Shown here in pieces: positions 38,060-47,480 of a stretch of 64,000 nucleotides of DNA. The translations under genes and the position numbers were made by a program. Position 1 is the first letter of the stretch. Every line of letters begins with the position of its first letter. The DNA is from Pararhizobium sp. YC-54 (GTDB lineage Bacteria > Pseudomonadota > Alphaproteobacteria > Rhizobiales > Rhizobiaceae). The notes below the pieces were generated by a model. The model ran no database searches. It saw only the letters and a list, made by a program, of their open reading frames with translations, and was not told the DNA's origin. The DNA lies in assembly GCF_025847205.1 (NCBI RefSeq), contig NZ_JAOYTH010000003.1:1-64000 (forward strand), given 5' to 3'.

Positions 38060-39114
38060 CCTCTATCATTGACGAAACCGCTCCACCATTACCCCGCGAC
38101 GCAAGCCCAGACGACGCAACATCGAGCTGGCTTGCAGACCTCGGCACGACACTCAGATCCGGCGCCGTCTTCATTCTGCTTGCCGCGCTGCTTTTCGGCT
38201 TCTCCGCTGCCGAGCCCGCTTTCGCCAATCTCGGCAACCTGATGAGCATCCTGCAGGCCGTGGCCGTCGTTGCCATTCTGGGTGCGGGCGTCACCGTCAC
38301 CCTCGCCGTTGGCGGTTTTGATCTCTCGATCGGCGCCATTGCCGCGTCGAGCGTCATGGCCGCCAGCTATGCAATGATCGTCTGGGGGCTCGATGCCATT
38401 GCCACGGTACCGCTGGTCCTCGCCTTCGGAGCATTCATCGGCCTCGTCAACGCGTTCCTCATCGTCCGGCTGAAGGTTCCCGATCTCCTGGCCACGCTGT
38501 CGATGATGTTCCTGCTCTCCGGCCTGCAGCTGATCCCGACCGCCGGCCGCTCGATTTCCGCCGGGTTGATCTTGCCGAATGGGGCGACTGCCACGGGTGC
38601 CTACGATCCGGCGTTCCTGCTGATCGGCCGCTTCAGCCTGTTCGGCGTCGTCCCGGTTTCCGTCGTGCTGATGACGCTTGTTGCCATTGCCCTGTTCGTG
38701 CTGACGGAGAGGACCCGTGTCGGACGCCTTTTGTTTGCCACCGGCGGCAATGAGGTGGCCACGCGGCTGGCAGGCGCATCGACGGCACGGCTGAAGACGC
38801 TTGCTTATGTGATCTCCGGCACGCTCGCCTCGCTCGGCGGCATCGTCATTGCCGCCCGGGTCGGCCGCGGCGACGTCTCCTCCGGCGGCTCGCTTTTGAT
38901 GGATGCGGTCGCAGCCGCGCTGATCGGTTTCGCGGTGCTCGGAAAGCGTCGGCCGAATGTTCTCGGCACTATCGTCGGCGCCGTCTTCGTCGGCGTGCTG
39001 CTCAACGGCCTCACCATGCTGAACGCCCCCTACTACACGCAGGATTTCGTCAAGGGCGCCGTCCTCGTCGGAGCCTTGGCGCTGACCTACGGGCTTGGAC
39101 GCGGCAATAGCTGA
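38056..39114 (+). CDS. Ribose-type ABC transporter permease
   Basis: The 352-residue integral membrane protein of the BPD_transp_2 (RbsC) family overlaps the ATPase stop as ATGA. About nine to ten hydrophobic segments are visible, with the family motif GGFDLSIGAIAASSVMAA and GRLLFATGGNEVATRLAGAS cytoplasmic loop. The 50-residue N-terminal extension before the first helix is hydrophilic. The monooxygenase gene at 39182 follows. Confidence 0.92.
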   Translation: MTSIIDETAPPLPRDASPDDATSSWLADLGTTLRSGAVFILLAALLFGFSAAEPAFANLGNLMSILQAVAVVAILGAGVTVTLAVGGFDLSIGAIAASSVMAASYAMIVWGLDAIATVPLVLAFGAFIGLVNAFLIVRLKVPDLLATLSMMFLLSGLQLIPTAGRSISAGLILPNGATATGAYDPAFLLIGRFSLFGVVPVSVVLMTLVAIALFVLTERTRVGRLLFATGGNEVATRLAGASTARLKTLAYVISGTLASLGGIVIAARVGRGDVSSGGSLLMDAVAAALIGFAVLGKRRPNVLGTIVGAVFVGVLLNGLTMLNAPYYTQDFVKGAVLVGALALTYGLGRGNS

Positions 39115-39181
39115 TGGCTGAACTTCATCGACAGACACAACGCCTCAAGACAAGCAAGGCCTCAAGACAAGGACGACAGAT

Positions 39182-40573
39182 ATGAGCCGCGAAATCCGGT
39201 TGAACGCCTTCGACATGAACTGCGTCGGACACCAGTCGCCAGGCCTCTGGCGGCATCCACGCGACCAGTCGTGGAAATACAAGGATCTCGACTACTGGGT
39301 GCATCTGGCAAAGACGCTGGAGCGCGGCAAGTTCGACGGCCTGTTCATCGCCGATGTCCTCGGGGTTTATGACGTGCTGAACGGCAATGTCGATGCGGCA
39401 CTCCGCCATTCCACGCAGGTGCCGGTCAACGATCCGCTGCAGCTGGTGCCAGTCATGGCCTACGTCACCGAACATCTCGGCTTTGGCCTGACGGCCTCGC
39501 TCTCCTTCGAGCACCCCTACACATTCGCCCGGCGCATCTCGACGCTCGATCACCTGACGAAGGGACGCGTCGGCTGGAACATCGTTACATCCTACCTGAA
39601 CAGCGGCGCCCAGAATATCGGACAGGCTAGCCAGGCAAAACATGACGACCGCTACGATCTGGCGGAGGAATATCTCGACGTCTGCTACAAGCTCTGGGAG
39701 GGCAGCTGGGAAGAGGACGCCGTGGTGCGGGACCGCGAAAGCGGCATCTTCACCCATCCGGAGAAAGTCCATCCGATCCATCACGCGGGCAAGCATTTCA
39801 CCGTGCCCGGCATTCACTTGAGCGAGCCCTCGCCGCAGCGAACGCCGGTGCTCTATCAGGCCGGCGCTTCAAGCCGCGGCAAGGATTTCGCCGGTGCCCA
39901 TGCCGAATGCATCTTCGTCGCCGCTCCCTCCAAGCCGGTGCTGAAGCGCTACGTCGCCAATGTCCGAGAGGCAGCCGAAAAGGCCGGCCGCGATCCCCGC
40001 AAGATCCTTGCCTTCAACCTGCAGACCGTGATTCTCGGCGAGACCGACGCCGAGGCGAAAAAGAAGTTCGACGACTACCGCAAATATGTCTCCTACGAAG
40101 GCGCGCAGGCCCTGATCTCCGGCTGGACCGGCATCGACTTCGGCCAGTTCGCACCCGACGAACCGTTGCGCCATCGCTATACCAATGCCGTACAATCAGC
40201 CGTCGAGACCTTTACCACCATCGATCCGGGCAAGGTCTGGACGGTGCGGGAAATGGCCGACTGGGTCGGCATCGGCGGTTTTGGCCCGGTCTTCGTCGGC
40301 TCGCCCTCGACCGTCGCCGACCTCCTTGAGGAATGGGTCGAGGACACCGATGTCGATGGCTTCAATCTTGCCTATGCGGTGACGCCGGAAAGTTTCGAGG
40401 ACGCCGTCGATCTTCTGGTACCGGAACTGCAGAAACGGGGCGTCTACAAGAAGGACTACGCGAAGGGCACCCTGCGAGAAAAACTTTTCGGCGAAGGACC
40501 GCGCCTTGCACCACCTCATCCGGGTGCTGCCTATCGCCACCAGGAATGGGCAAGACTGGCGGCCCGCGGCTAA
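39182..40573 (+). CDS. LLM-class flavin monooxygenase, NtaA/SnaA/DszA type
   Basis: The 463-residue enzyme has the NtaA/DszA signature segments (NAFDMNCVGHQSPGLWRHP, DYWVHLAKTLERGKFDGLFI, VGWNIVTSYLNSGAQNIG, YQAGASSRGKDFAG). The family uses reduced FMN and oxygen to cleave C-N or C-S bonds (nitrilotriacetate, dibenzothiophene sulfone, dimethyl sulfide). AAGGACG precedes the start. It is the last gene of the transporter operon, making it the likely first or second catabolic step for the imported compound. The two DszC/SfnB paralogues nearby support a two-oxygenase route. Confidence 0.9.
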   Translation: MSREIRLNAFDMNCVGHQSPGLWRHPRDQSWKYKDLDYWVHLAKTLERGKFDGLFIADVLGVYDVLNGNVDAALRHSTQVPVNDPLQLVPVMAYVTEHLGFGLTASLSFEHPYTFARRISTLDHLTKGRVGWNIVTSYLNSGAQNIGQASQAKHDDRYDLAEEYLDVCYKLWEGSWEEDAVVRDRESGIFTHPEKVHPIHHAGKHFTVPGIHLSEPSPQRTPVLYQAGASSRGKDFAGAHAECIFVAAPSKPVLKRYVANVREAAEKAGRDPRKILAFNLQTVILGETDAEAKKKFDDYRKYVSYEGAQALISGWTGIDFGQFAPDEPLRHRYTNAVQSAVETFTTIDPGKVWTVREMADWVGIGGFGPVFVGSPSTVADLLEEWVEDTDVDGFNLAYAVTPESFEDAVDLLVPELQKRGVYKKDYAKGTLREKLFGEGPRLAPPHPGAAYRHQEWARLAARG

Positions 40574-40597
40574 CGGGCCAGAGCTACCAAGGAGATT

Positions 40598-40620
40598 CCA
40601 CCGGCACCAACCGCCGGTGG
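40598..40620. terminator. Bidirectional hairpin between convergent genes
   Basis: Perfect stem CCACCGGC/GCCGGTGG with a 7-nt loop, between the monooxygenase stop and the stop of the META-MliC gene. Confidence 0.55.
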
Positions 40621-40627
40621 GCCTGAC

Positions 40628-41341
40628 TCACGCCGCTTTCGAGCAGGTGATGCCCGCGACGTCCTCGCCCTTCATCGTGTCGATCAGCGTTGCCTCATCG
40701 CCCTTCGTCCACCAGACATATTGCCCGCCCGCATATTTGGCGCCCGATGCCGAGAGCACGTTGGAGGCGATCACGAACTCGCCGCCAATAGTCAGCGTGA
40801 CCAGCGAGACCGGGCCGGCGTTGATATATTCGGCAGCCACGGATTGTCCGGCGCAGTCGTAACGCACCATCTGCCTGTCGACCGTCCGGGCGCCGGGAAT
40901 ATTGATCAGCACATCTGACGACACCGTATGTGGAGCGAGCCTCAGGGCAATCTTCGTATCGGCTTGCGCAAGTACCAGCTTCGTCTCTTCGATCTTCCAG
41001 GACAGCCCGGTCTTCAGGGCCTCGAAGAACTTCGTCTCCTGATCCATCACTGCCGGCACGCATAGCTTGCGCGTCGAGCCCGCTGGGCCGAACACGATCT
41101 CCCCGCCCTTCAGGTCGAAGGTTCCGGTGTAATTGTTGCAGCCGGCAAAGCCGGAATAGGTGCCGTCATCGTTGATTTCCAGCGTCGTCTGCAGATAATC
41201 GATGACGCCGCCGCCACCGATATCCTCAGCCAGCCATGTTCCCACCAGCTCAACCGGCACCGATTCGGCCGCAACGGTGGAGACCGATGCGGCATCGATC
41301 AGCACGCAGGAACAGGAGAGAAACAGCGCAAGTTTCAGCAT
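40628..41341 (-). CDS. META domain - MliC domain envelope protein
   Basis: From ATG 41341 the 237-residue protein begins with a signal peptide (MLKLALFLSCSCVLIDAASV). A META/HslJ-like domain follows (about residues 30-130; LVGTWLAEDIGGGGVIDYLQ, YSGFAGCNNYTGTFDLKGGE). The C-terminal MliC lysozyme-inhibitor-like domain spans about 150-230 (VRYDCAGQSVAAEYINAG, then SASGAKYAGGQYVWWTKGDE). The start could also be three codons earlier (41350). A periplasmic or outer-membrane role in envelope protection, possibly lysozyme resistance, is inferred. Confidence 0.8.
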   Translation of the reverse strand: MLKLALFLSCSCVLIDAASVSTVAAESVPVELVGTWLAEDIGGGGVIDYLQTTLEINDDGTYSGFAGCNNYTGTFDLKGGEIVFGPAGSTRKLCVPAVMDQETKFFEALKTGLSWKIEETKLVLAQADTKIALRLAPHTVSSDVLINIPGARTVDRQMVRYDCAGQSVAAEYINAGPVSLVTLTIGGEFVIASNVLSASGAKYAGGQYVWWTKGDEATLIDTMKGEDVAGITCSKAA

Positions 41342-41509
41342 GAGGAACATCCTTTCCGGCAAACGGCAGGTTCCGCCCCGCCCGCTGCGGCCGGTGATTC
41401 GCAGCACCTGCGACCCTATCGCCACCACCCGGAGCGAAGCTACCCTTGTTGACATCCGCTTTCAGCTGTAGAGCCTAACATGAAAGAACAAAAACAACGG
41501 GACTTGGCC

Positions 41510-42703
41510 ATGACTTCCGGCGCACCTGAAAAACGCCGCTTGACCATTCTGGGCTCGACGGGCTCGATCGGCACCAACACGCTCGACGTCATCCGCCAGC
41601 TCGGCGGACGCGATGCCTTCGACATCGCCGCCCTGACCGGCAACGGCAATATCGCGCTGCTTGCCGAACAGGCAAAAGCAACCGGCGCCGAACTTGCCGT
41701 CACCGCCGATGAAGGCGAATACGAAAACCTCAAGGCGGCTCTTGCCGGAACCGGCATCGAAGTCGCAGCCGGTCGCAACGGCCTGATCGAGGCGGCACAG
41801 CGCGACGCAGGCTGGGTGATGGCCGCCATTGTCGGCACGGCCGGATTGGCCCCGACACTGGCTGCAGCAAGGCGCGGCGCCGACATTGCGCTTGCCAACA
41901 AGGAATGCCTGGTTTCGGCCGGCGATCTCTTCGTGCGCGCCGTACACGTAGGCGGCGGCAAGCTTTTGCCGGTCGATAGCGAGCACAACGCCATCTATCA
42001 GGTGCTGGAGGCGAACCAGCGCCATGCCGTCGAACGCATCATCCTGACCGCATCCGGCGGCCCGTTCCGTCAGTCGACGCTTACAGAGATGCGCGACGTC
42101 ACCGCCGCCACGGCCCGCGCCCATCCCAACTGGTCGATGGGCCTGAAGATCTCGATCGACAGCGCTTCGATGTTCAACAAGGCGCTTGAGATGATCGAGG
42201 CGAAACACCTTTTCGGCATGCGACCGGACCAGATCGAAGTGATCGTCCATCCGCAATCGGTCATTCACTCGATGGTCGGCTACAGCGACGGATCGGTGCT
42301 GGCGCAGCTCGGCTGCCCGGACATGCGCACCGCGATCGGCTACGCGCTGTCGCATCCGGCGCGTCCGGCACTCGATGTCCAGCGGCTGGATTTTGCAAAA
42401 CTGTCACGGCTCGATTTCGAGGCTCCGGATGAAGAACGCTTCCCGGCCCTGCGTCTCGCCCGGCTGGCGATGGAGCGCGGCGGCATGCAGAGCGCGGTGC
42501 TGAATGGCGCCAAGGAAGTGGCGCTGGAAGCCTTCATCAGCGAGCATGTCGGCTTCCTGCAGATGGCCGAGATCACCGAAGCTGTGATGGAAGCGATGAT
42601 CGCCGTGCCGGCAGCGTCCAGCATGGACGATGTCTTTACCGTAGACGGCGAAGCCCGGCGTATCGCAAAAACCATCGTCGAGCGTAAGCCCGCCGCTGCG
42701 TAA
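41510..42703 (+). CDS. dxr: 1-deoxy-D-xylulose 5-phosphate reductoisomerase
   Basis: The 397-residue enzyme of the MEP isoprenoid pathway converts DXP to 2-C-methyl-D-erythritol 4-phosphate with NADPH. Visible are the nucleotide motif LGSTGSIGTNTLDVI, KECLVSAGDLF, the metal/substrate segment VDSEHNAIYQVL and the ASGGPFR loop. The MTSGAPEKRR start (41510) matches the usual N-terminus; a start ten codons earlier (41480) adds a basic leader. Single gene, convergent with hemA. Confidence 0.95.
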   Translation: MTSGAPEKRRLTILGSTGSIGTNTLDVIRQLGGRDAFDIAALTGNGNIALLAEQAKATGAELAVTADEGEYENLKAALAGTGIEVAAGRNGLIEAAQRDAGWVMAAIVGTAGLAPTLAAARRGADIALANKECLVSAGDLFVRAVHVGGGKLLPVDSEHNAIYQVLEANQRHAVERIILTASGGPFRQSTLTEMRDVTAATARAHPNWSMGLKISIDSASMFNKALEMIEAKHLFGMRPDQIEVIVHPQSVIHSMVGYSDGSVLAQLGCPDMRTAIGYALSHPARPALDVQRLDFAKLSRLDFEAPDEERFPALRLARLAMERGGMQSAVLNGAKEVALEAFISEHVGFLQMAEITEAVMEAMIAVPAASSMDDVFTVDGEARRIAKTIVERKPAAA

Positions 42704-42715
42704 GTCCGAGGAATC

Positions 42716-42747
42716 AAAAATGCGGATCGCCTCTCGGCGACCCGCAT
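42716..42747 (-). terminator. Terminator of hemA
   Basis: The stem ATGCGGGTCGCC/GGCGATCCGCAT (one mismatch, GAGA loop, minus strand) is followed by TTTTT. It also lies just past the dxr stop and may serve both genes. Confidence 0.8.
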
Positions 42748-42771
42748 CCGTGTTTCAAGAATCCCGAAAGA

Positions 42772-43989
42772 TCAGGCCACAGCCCTTGCCAGGGCGCAGC
42801 GCGACCAGAGCTGGTGCAGAGCGCCAACCAGATGGTCGATATCGGCGTCCGAATGCAGAGGCGTCGGCGTGATGCGCAGGCGCTCGGTCTTCTTCGGCAC
42901 CGTCGGATAATTGATCGGCTGGACATAGACGCCGCAATTGTCGAGCAGCAGATCGGATATCCATTTGCACTTCGCAGCGTCGCCGACGATCACCGGCACG
43001 ATATGGCTGGGATTGTTGAGATGCGGAATGCCGTTCTTGTCGAGCAGATTGCGCAGCCGGCGAACCCGCTCCTGATGGGCAAAGCGTTCGACCTGGCTTT
43101 CCTTCAGGTGACGGATCGAGGCAACAGCGCCGGCAGCAAGCGCCGGCGGCAGGGCCGTCGTGAAGATGAAGCCGGACGCGAACGAACGGATGAAATCGCA
43201 CAGCGCCGTGGACGCAGCGATGTAACCGCCCATCACGCCGAACGCCTTGCCGAGCGTACCTTCGATCACCGTCAGGCGATGCATCAGGCCTTCGCGTTCG
43301 GCAATGCCGCCGCCGCGGGCGCCGTACATGCCGACTGCGTGCACTTCGTCAAGATAGGTCATCGCGCCATAGGTGTCGGCGAGATCGCAGATCTCCTTGA
43401 TGGGGGCGATATCGCCATCCATCGAATAAACCGATTCGAACGCGATGATTTTTGGCGCACGCGGGTCGGCAGCCTTCAGCTTGGCTTCGAGATCGGCAAC
43501 CGAATTATGCTTGAAGATCACCCGCTCGCACTTGGAGTGGCGAATGCCTTCGATCATTGATGCGTGATTCCCGGCGTCCGAAAAGACGATCACACCGGGA
43601 ATCTTCGAACAGAGCGTTCCGAGCGCTGCCCAGTTGGACACATAGCCGGAGGTAAACAGAAGCGCGGATTCCTTGCCGTGCAGATCGGCAAGCTCGCGCT
43701 CGAGAAGAACGTGATAATGGTTGGTACCGGAGATATTCCGGGTGCCGCCAGCACCCGCGCCACACTGGTCGATGGCGAGTTTCATCGCCTCGGTGACCTT
43801 GGGATGCTGGCCCATGCCGAGATAATCGTTGGAACACCAGACGGTGACGTCCTGCTTTTCGCCGCTCGCATTGTAACGGGTCGCCTTGGGGAATTGCCCG
43901 CTTTGGCGCTCCAGATCGGCGAACACGCGGTAGCGGCCTTCCTGATGCAGGCCGTCCAGCTCGCCTTTGAAGAAACTCTCGAAATCCAT
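42772..43989 (-). CDS. hemA: 5-aminolevulinate synthase
   Basis: The 405-residue PLP enzyme condenses glycine and succinyl-CoA, the first step of haem synthesis in alphaproteobacteria (C4/Shemin pathway). It has the family N-terminus [40 protein letters not shown] and the PLP lysine in [17 protein letters not shown] precedes the start at 43989. It probably also supplies haem for the respiratory chain. Confidence 0.98.
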   Translation of the reverse strand: MDFESFFKGELDGLHQEGRYRVFADLERQSGQFPKATRYNASGEKQDVTVWCSNDYLGMGQHPKVTEAMKLAIDQCGAGAGGTRNISGTNHYHVLLERELADLHGKESALLFTSGYVSNWAALGTLCSKIPGVIVFSDAGNHASMIEGIRHSKCERVIFKHNSVADLEAKLKAADPRAPKIIAFESVYSMDGDIAPIKEICDLADTYGAMTYLDEVHAVGMYGARGGGIAEREGLMHRLTVIEGTLGKAFGVMGGYIAASTALCDFIRSFASGFIFTTALPPALAAGAVASIRHLKESQVERFAHQERVRRLRNLLDKNGIPHLNNPSHIVPVIVGDAAKCKWISDLLLDNCGVYVQPINYPTVPKKTERLRITPTPLHSDADIDHLVGALHQLWSRCALARAVA

Positions 43990-44153
43990 CATTGTCTCCA
44001 GAACCTTGCCGTCTTTTTGATCCAAAGCGCGGCGGCGTCAACCTCTACGAGGGTTATCGCGGCCAAGTGCGGCAAAAGGCCCTTAATTTTGAACAGTTCC
44101 AAACTATCCGTCACGAATTTCATTCCATCCGGCGCGAAATGAGTCAAGTCACA

Positions 44154-44180
44154 AGAAAAAGGACGGGCCTCCCCGTCCTT
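44154..44180 (-). terminator. Terminator of the molybdenum hydroxylase operon
   Basis: On the minus strand the stem AAGGACGGG/CCCGTCCTT is followed by TTTTTC, 34 bp after the medium-subunit stop. Confidence 0.82.
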
Positions 44181-44213
44181 ATATTCTGTTTCAACGAAAA
44201 CCACCCTAATCCA

Positions 44214-45011
44214 TCAGGCAGCAGCGACGGCGCGCTTGGCCATGACTTTCACCAGATTGGCACGATACTCGGCATTGGCATGGATATCCGACAACAGGTC
44301 CGACGGATCGACCGCGATACCTGAAAGCGCATCGGGCGACCAGCTCGCGGCAAGTGCCGCCTCCATGCCGGAATGACGAAACACCCCGCCGGCACCGGCA
44401 CCGGTCACCGCCACCCGCACATCACCATCGTCACGGCGGGCAACGAACACACCGGTCATGGCATAGCGCGATGCCGGATTGCGGAACTTGGCATATCCAG
44501 CTTTTGCCGGCGCATCGAACGTGACGGCAACGATCATCTCGCCCTCCTCCAGCGCCGTCTCGAACAGACCGGTAAAGAAGTCCGCCGCCTTGATCTCGCG
44601 GGCATTGGTAACGACGACGGCATCGAGCGCCAGAAGGGCTGCCGGATAATCCGCGGCCGGATCGTTGTTGGCAACCGAACCGCCGATCGTTCCCATATGG
44701 CGCACATGCGGATCGCCGATATGATGCGCAAGATCGCAGATCGCCGGACAGGCGGCTTTCAGCTCAACGGAAGAAGCAACGTCGAAATGCGTTGCCGCCG
44801 CGCCGATCCGCACGGATTTCCCGTTGACGGAAATGCCCTTGAGATCGGGAATATGCCTGAGATCGACGAGATCGCTCGGCGCTGCCAGCCGCTGTTTCAT
44901 GGTTGCGATCAGCGTCATGCCGCCGGACAGGTATTTGCCTTCGTCCGCCTCCGACTTCAGCTTCACCGCATCCTGAACAGAGGATGCGCGATGGTAATTG
45001 GTCGCATACAT
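44214..45011 (-). CDS. Xanthine dehydrogenase/CO dehydrogenase family FAD subunit (medium, CoxM-like)
   Basis: The 265-residue subunit binds FAD through GGMTLIATMKQRL and TIGGSVANNDPAADYPA, the two typical CoxM motifs. It transfers electrons from the iron-sulfur subunit to an acceptor. GAGGAGGAACG precedes its start, 11 bp after the large-subunit stop. The third gene of the small-large-medium operon. Confidence 0.92.
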   Translation of the reverse strand: MYATNYHRASSVQDAVKLKSEADEGKYLSGGMTLIATMKQRLAAPSDLVDLRHIPDLKGISVNGKSVRIGAAATHFDVASSVELKAACPAICDLAHHIGDPHVRHMGTIGGSVANNDPAADYPAALLALDAVVVTNAREIKAADFFTGLFETALEEGEMIVAVTFDAPAKAGYAKFRNPASRYAMTGVFVARRDDGDVRVAVTGAGAGGVFRHSGMEAALAASWSPDALSGIAVDPSDLLSDIHANAEYRANLVKVMAKRAVAAA

Positions 45012-45022
45012 ATCGTTCCTCC

Positions 45023-47371
45023 TCAGTTGGCGGCGTTGAGCGCAGCCCAGACCTTTTGCGGGGTCGCGGGCATCGTCAGGTTGTTATTGCCGATCGCGTC
45101 GGTAATGGCGTTGATCAGCGCCGGCGGCGAGCCGATGGCGCCCGCCTCGCCGCAGCCCTTGATCCCCAGCGGATTTGACGGACAGGGCGTGTTCTGGTGC
45201 GAGAGCTTGAACGACGGCAGGTCGTCGGCGCGCGGCATGGCGTAATCCATGTAGCTCGCGGTGATCAGCTGGCCGTTCTGCGGATCGTACTGGACGTTTT
45301 CGAGCAGCGCCTGGCCGATCCCTTGCGCGATCCCGCCATGCACCTGGCCCTCGACGATCATCGGATTGATGATATTGCCGAAATCATCGGCAGCCACGAA
45401 CTGGACGATTTCGGTCACGCCCGTTTCCGGATCGACCTCGACCTCGCAGATGTAGCAGCCGGCCGGGAAGGTGAAGTTGGACGGATCGTAGAACGCGCCT
45501 TCCTTCAATCCCGGCTCCATCCCGGCGGGCAGATTGTGGGCGGTATAGGCAGCGAGCGCCACCTGGAACCAGGGCAGCGCCTTGTCGGTACCTGCCACCT
45601 TCAGCTCGCCATTCTCGATGACGATATCGCTTTCGTCGGCTTCCATCAGATGGGCGGCGATCTTTTTGGCCTTCGCCTCCACCTTGTCGAGCGCCTTGAC
45701 CACCGCCGACATGCCGACGGCGCCGGAGCGCGAGCCGTACGTGCCCATGCCCATCTGCACCTTGTCGGTATCGCCATGGACGATGTTGACATTATCGATG
45801 GGAATTCCGAGCCGGTCGGCGACCAACTGGGCAAAAGTGGTTTCATGCCCCTGGCCGTGGCTGTGCGATCCGGTCATCACCTCGATCGTGCCGACGGCAT
45901 TGACCCGGACCTCTGCCGATTCCCACAGGCCGACGCCCGCACCAAGCGAACCGACCGCCGCCGACGGCGCGATGCCGCAGGCCTCGATATAACAGCTCAT
46001 GCCGATGCCGCGCTTTTTGCCGCGCCCGGCTGCCTCGGCCTTGCGGGCGGCAAACCCGTTCCAGTCGGCGGATGCCATCGCTGCCTCCAGCGAAGCCTCG
46101 TAGTCGCCGGCGTCATAATTCATGATCACCGGCGTCTGGTAGGGGAATGTCCGCACGAAGTTCTTGCGGCGGAGTTCCGCCGGCGAAACGCCCAGTTCCC
46201 GCGCCGCGGTCTCCATCGTCCGCTCGAGCAGATAGGTCGCCTCCGGACGTCCGGCGCCGCGATAGGCATCGACCGGCACGGTATTGGTATAGACCGTGCG
46301 GACATTGGCATGGATGGCCGGAATGGCATATTGGCCGGATAGCAGGGTCGCATAGAGATAGGTCGGCACGGCCGACGAGAACAGCGACATATAGGCGCCG
46401 AGATTGGCGATCGTATCGACCTTCAGCCCGGTGATGCGATTGTCCTTGTCGAACGCCATTTTCACCGTCGAAACATGGTCGCGGCCATGCGCATCGGTGA
46501 GGAACGCTTCCGTGCGGTCACACGTCCATTTGACCGGAACGCCGGTCTTCTTCGACGCCCACAGACAGACGATCTCCTCCGGATAGATATAGATCTTCGA
46601 GCCGAAGCCGCCACCGACATCCGGCGCGATCACCCGCAGCTTGTTTTCCGGCGCGACATTGTAGAAGGCGCTCATCACCAGCCGGGCGACATGCGGATTC
46701 TGGCTCGTCGTGTAACAGGTATAGTGATCCTCGGCCGAATCGTAGATGCCGAGCGTTGCGCGCGGCTCCATCGGGTTCGGTGCGAGACGATTGTTGCGAA
46801 GGGTGATTTCGGTCACATGCGCCGCTTCGGCAATCGCCGTGTCGGCCGCGACGCCATCGCCGAGCTGCCAGTCGAAGATCAGATTGTTCGGCGCCTCCGG
46901 ATGCAGTTGCGGCTGGCCCGCCTCCAGAGCCTTGACGGCTTCCGTCACTGCCGGCAGGACTTCGTAGTCGACCACGACCGCCTCGGCAGCATCCCGCGCC
47001 TCGCCCAAACTATCGGCAACCACGATGGCAACGGCATCGCCGACATAACGGACGGTTTCATGCGCCAGGGGCCGCCAGGCGCCCATCTTCATCGGTGAAC
47101 CATCCTTGGAATGGATCATCCAGCCGCAGATGATGTTGCCGATCGCATCGGCCTGCAGCTGCTTGCCTTCGAGAATACCAATGACGCCGGGCATGTCCTT
47201 GGCGGCCGACATGTCGATGCTCTTGATCCTGGCATGGGCGTAAGGGCTGCGCACGAAAAACGCATATTTCATGCCCGGAACACTCATGTCATCCGTGTAC
47301 CGGCCCTTGCCGGTCAAAAATCGCTTGTCTTCCTTACGCGCAACGCTTGCGCCAATACCTTCAACACCCAT
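45023..47371 (-). CDS. Molybdopterin-binding large subunit, CoxL-like form II
   Basis: The 782-residue large subunit binds molybdopterin-cytosine dinucleotide and carries AYRGAGR at residues 369-375. The Cu-containing form I CO dehydrogenase has AYXCSFR there, so this protein belongs to form II, whose true substrates are mostly unknown. The N-terminus (GVEGIGASVARKEDKRFLTG) and C-terminal GIKGCGEAGAIGSPPAL glutamate motif are intact. GGGAGGAG precedes the start. It is unlikely to oxidise CO efficiently; a purine, aldehyde or aromatic N-heterocycle is as likely. Confidence 0.93.
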   Translation of the reverse strand: MGVEGIGASVARKEDKRFLTGKGRYTDDMSVPGMKYAFFVRSPYAHARIKSIDMSAAKDMPGVIGILEGKQLQADAIGNIICGWMIHSKDGSPMKMGAWRPLAHETVRYVGDAVAIVVADSLGEARDAAEAVVVDYEVLPAVTEAVKALEAGQPQLHPEAPNNLIFDWQLGDGVAADTAIAEAAHVTEITLRNNRLAPNPMEPRATLGIYDSAEDHYTCYTTSQNPHVARLVMSAFYNVAPENKLRVIAPDVGGGFGSKIYIYPEEIVCLWASKKTGVPVKWTCDRTEAFLTDAHGRDHVSTVKMAFDKDNRITGLKVDTIANLGAYMSLFSSAVPTYLYATLLSGQYAIPAIHANVRTVYTNTVPVDAYRGAGRPEATYLLERTMETAARELGVSPAELRRKNFVRTFPYQTPVIMNYDAGDYEASLEAAMASADWNGFAARKAEAAGRGKKRGIGMSCYIEACGIAPSAAVGSLGAGVGLWESAEVRVNAVGTIEVMTGSHSHGQGHETTFAQLVADRLGIPIDNVNIVHGDTDKVQMGMGTYGSRSGAVGMSAVVKALDKVEAKAKKIAAHLMEADESDIVIENGELKVAGTDKALPWFQVALAAYTAHNLPAGMEPGLKEGAFYDPSNFTFPAGCYICEVEVDPETGVTEIVQFVAADDFGNIINPMIVEGQVHGGIAQGIGQALLENVQYDPQNGQLITASYMDYAMPRADDLPSFKLSHQNTPCPSNPLGIKGCGEAGAIGSPPALINAITDAIGNNNLTMPATPQKVWAALNAAN

Positions 47372-47401
47372 TCGTCATCTCCTCCCGAGATCACACCTTT
47401 T

Positions 47402-47472
47402 AGCCAGTAGGCAGTAGGCAGTAGGAAATTCGAGGTTCTGTTCCCTATTGGCTACTGCCTATTGGCCATTGG
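47402..47472. repeat. CAGTAGG tandem/inverted repeat between small and large subunit genes
   Basis: CAGTAGG occurs three times in tandem (about 47405-47425). Its complementary type (CCTATTGGCTACTGCC, TATTGGCCATTGGC) follows after about 18 bp, so the segment can form a long imperfect hairpin in the operon transcript. Confidence 0.7.
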
Positions 47473-47480
47473 CCAAGTCC

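Noticed and set aside
47402..47472. CRISPR array
   Set aside because: Units are only 7 bp, directly adjacent, without spacers or cas genes.
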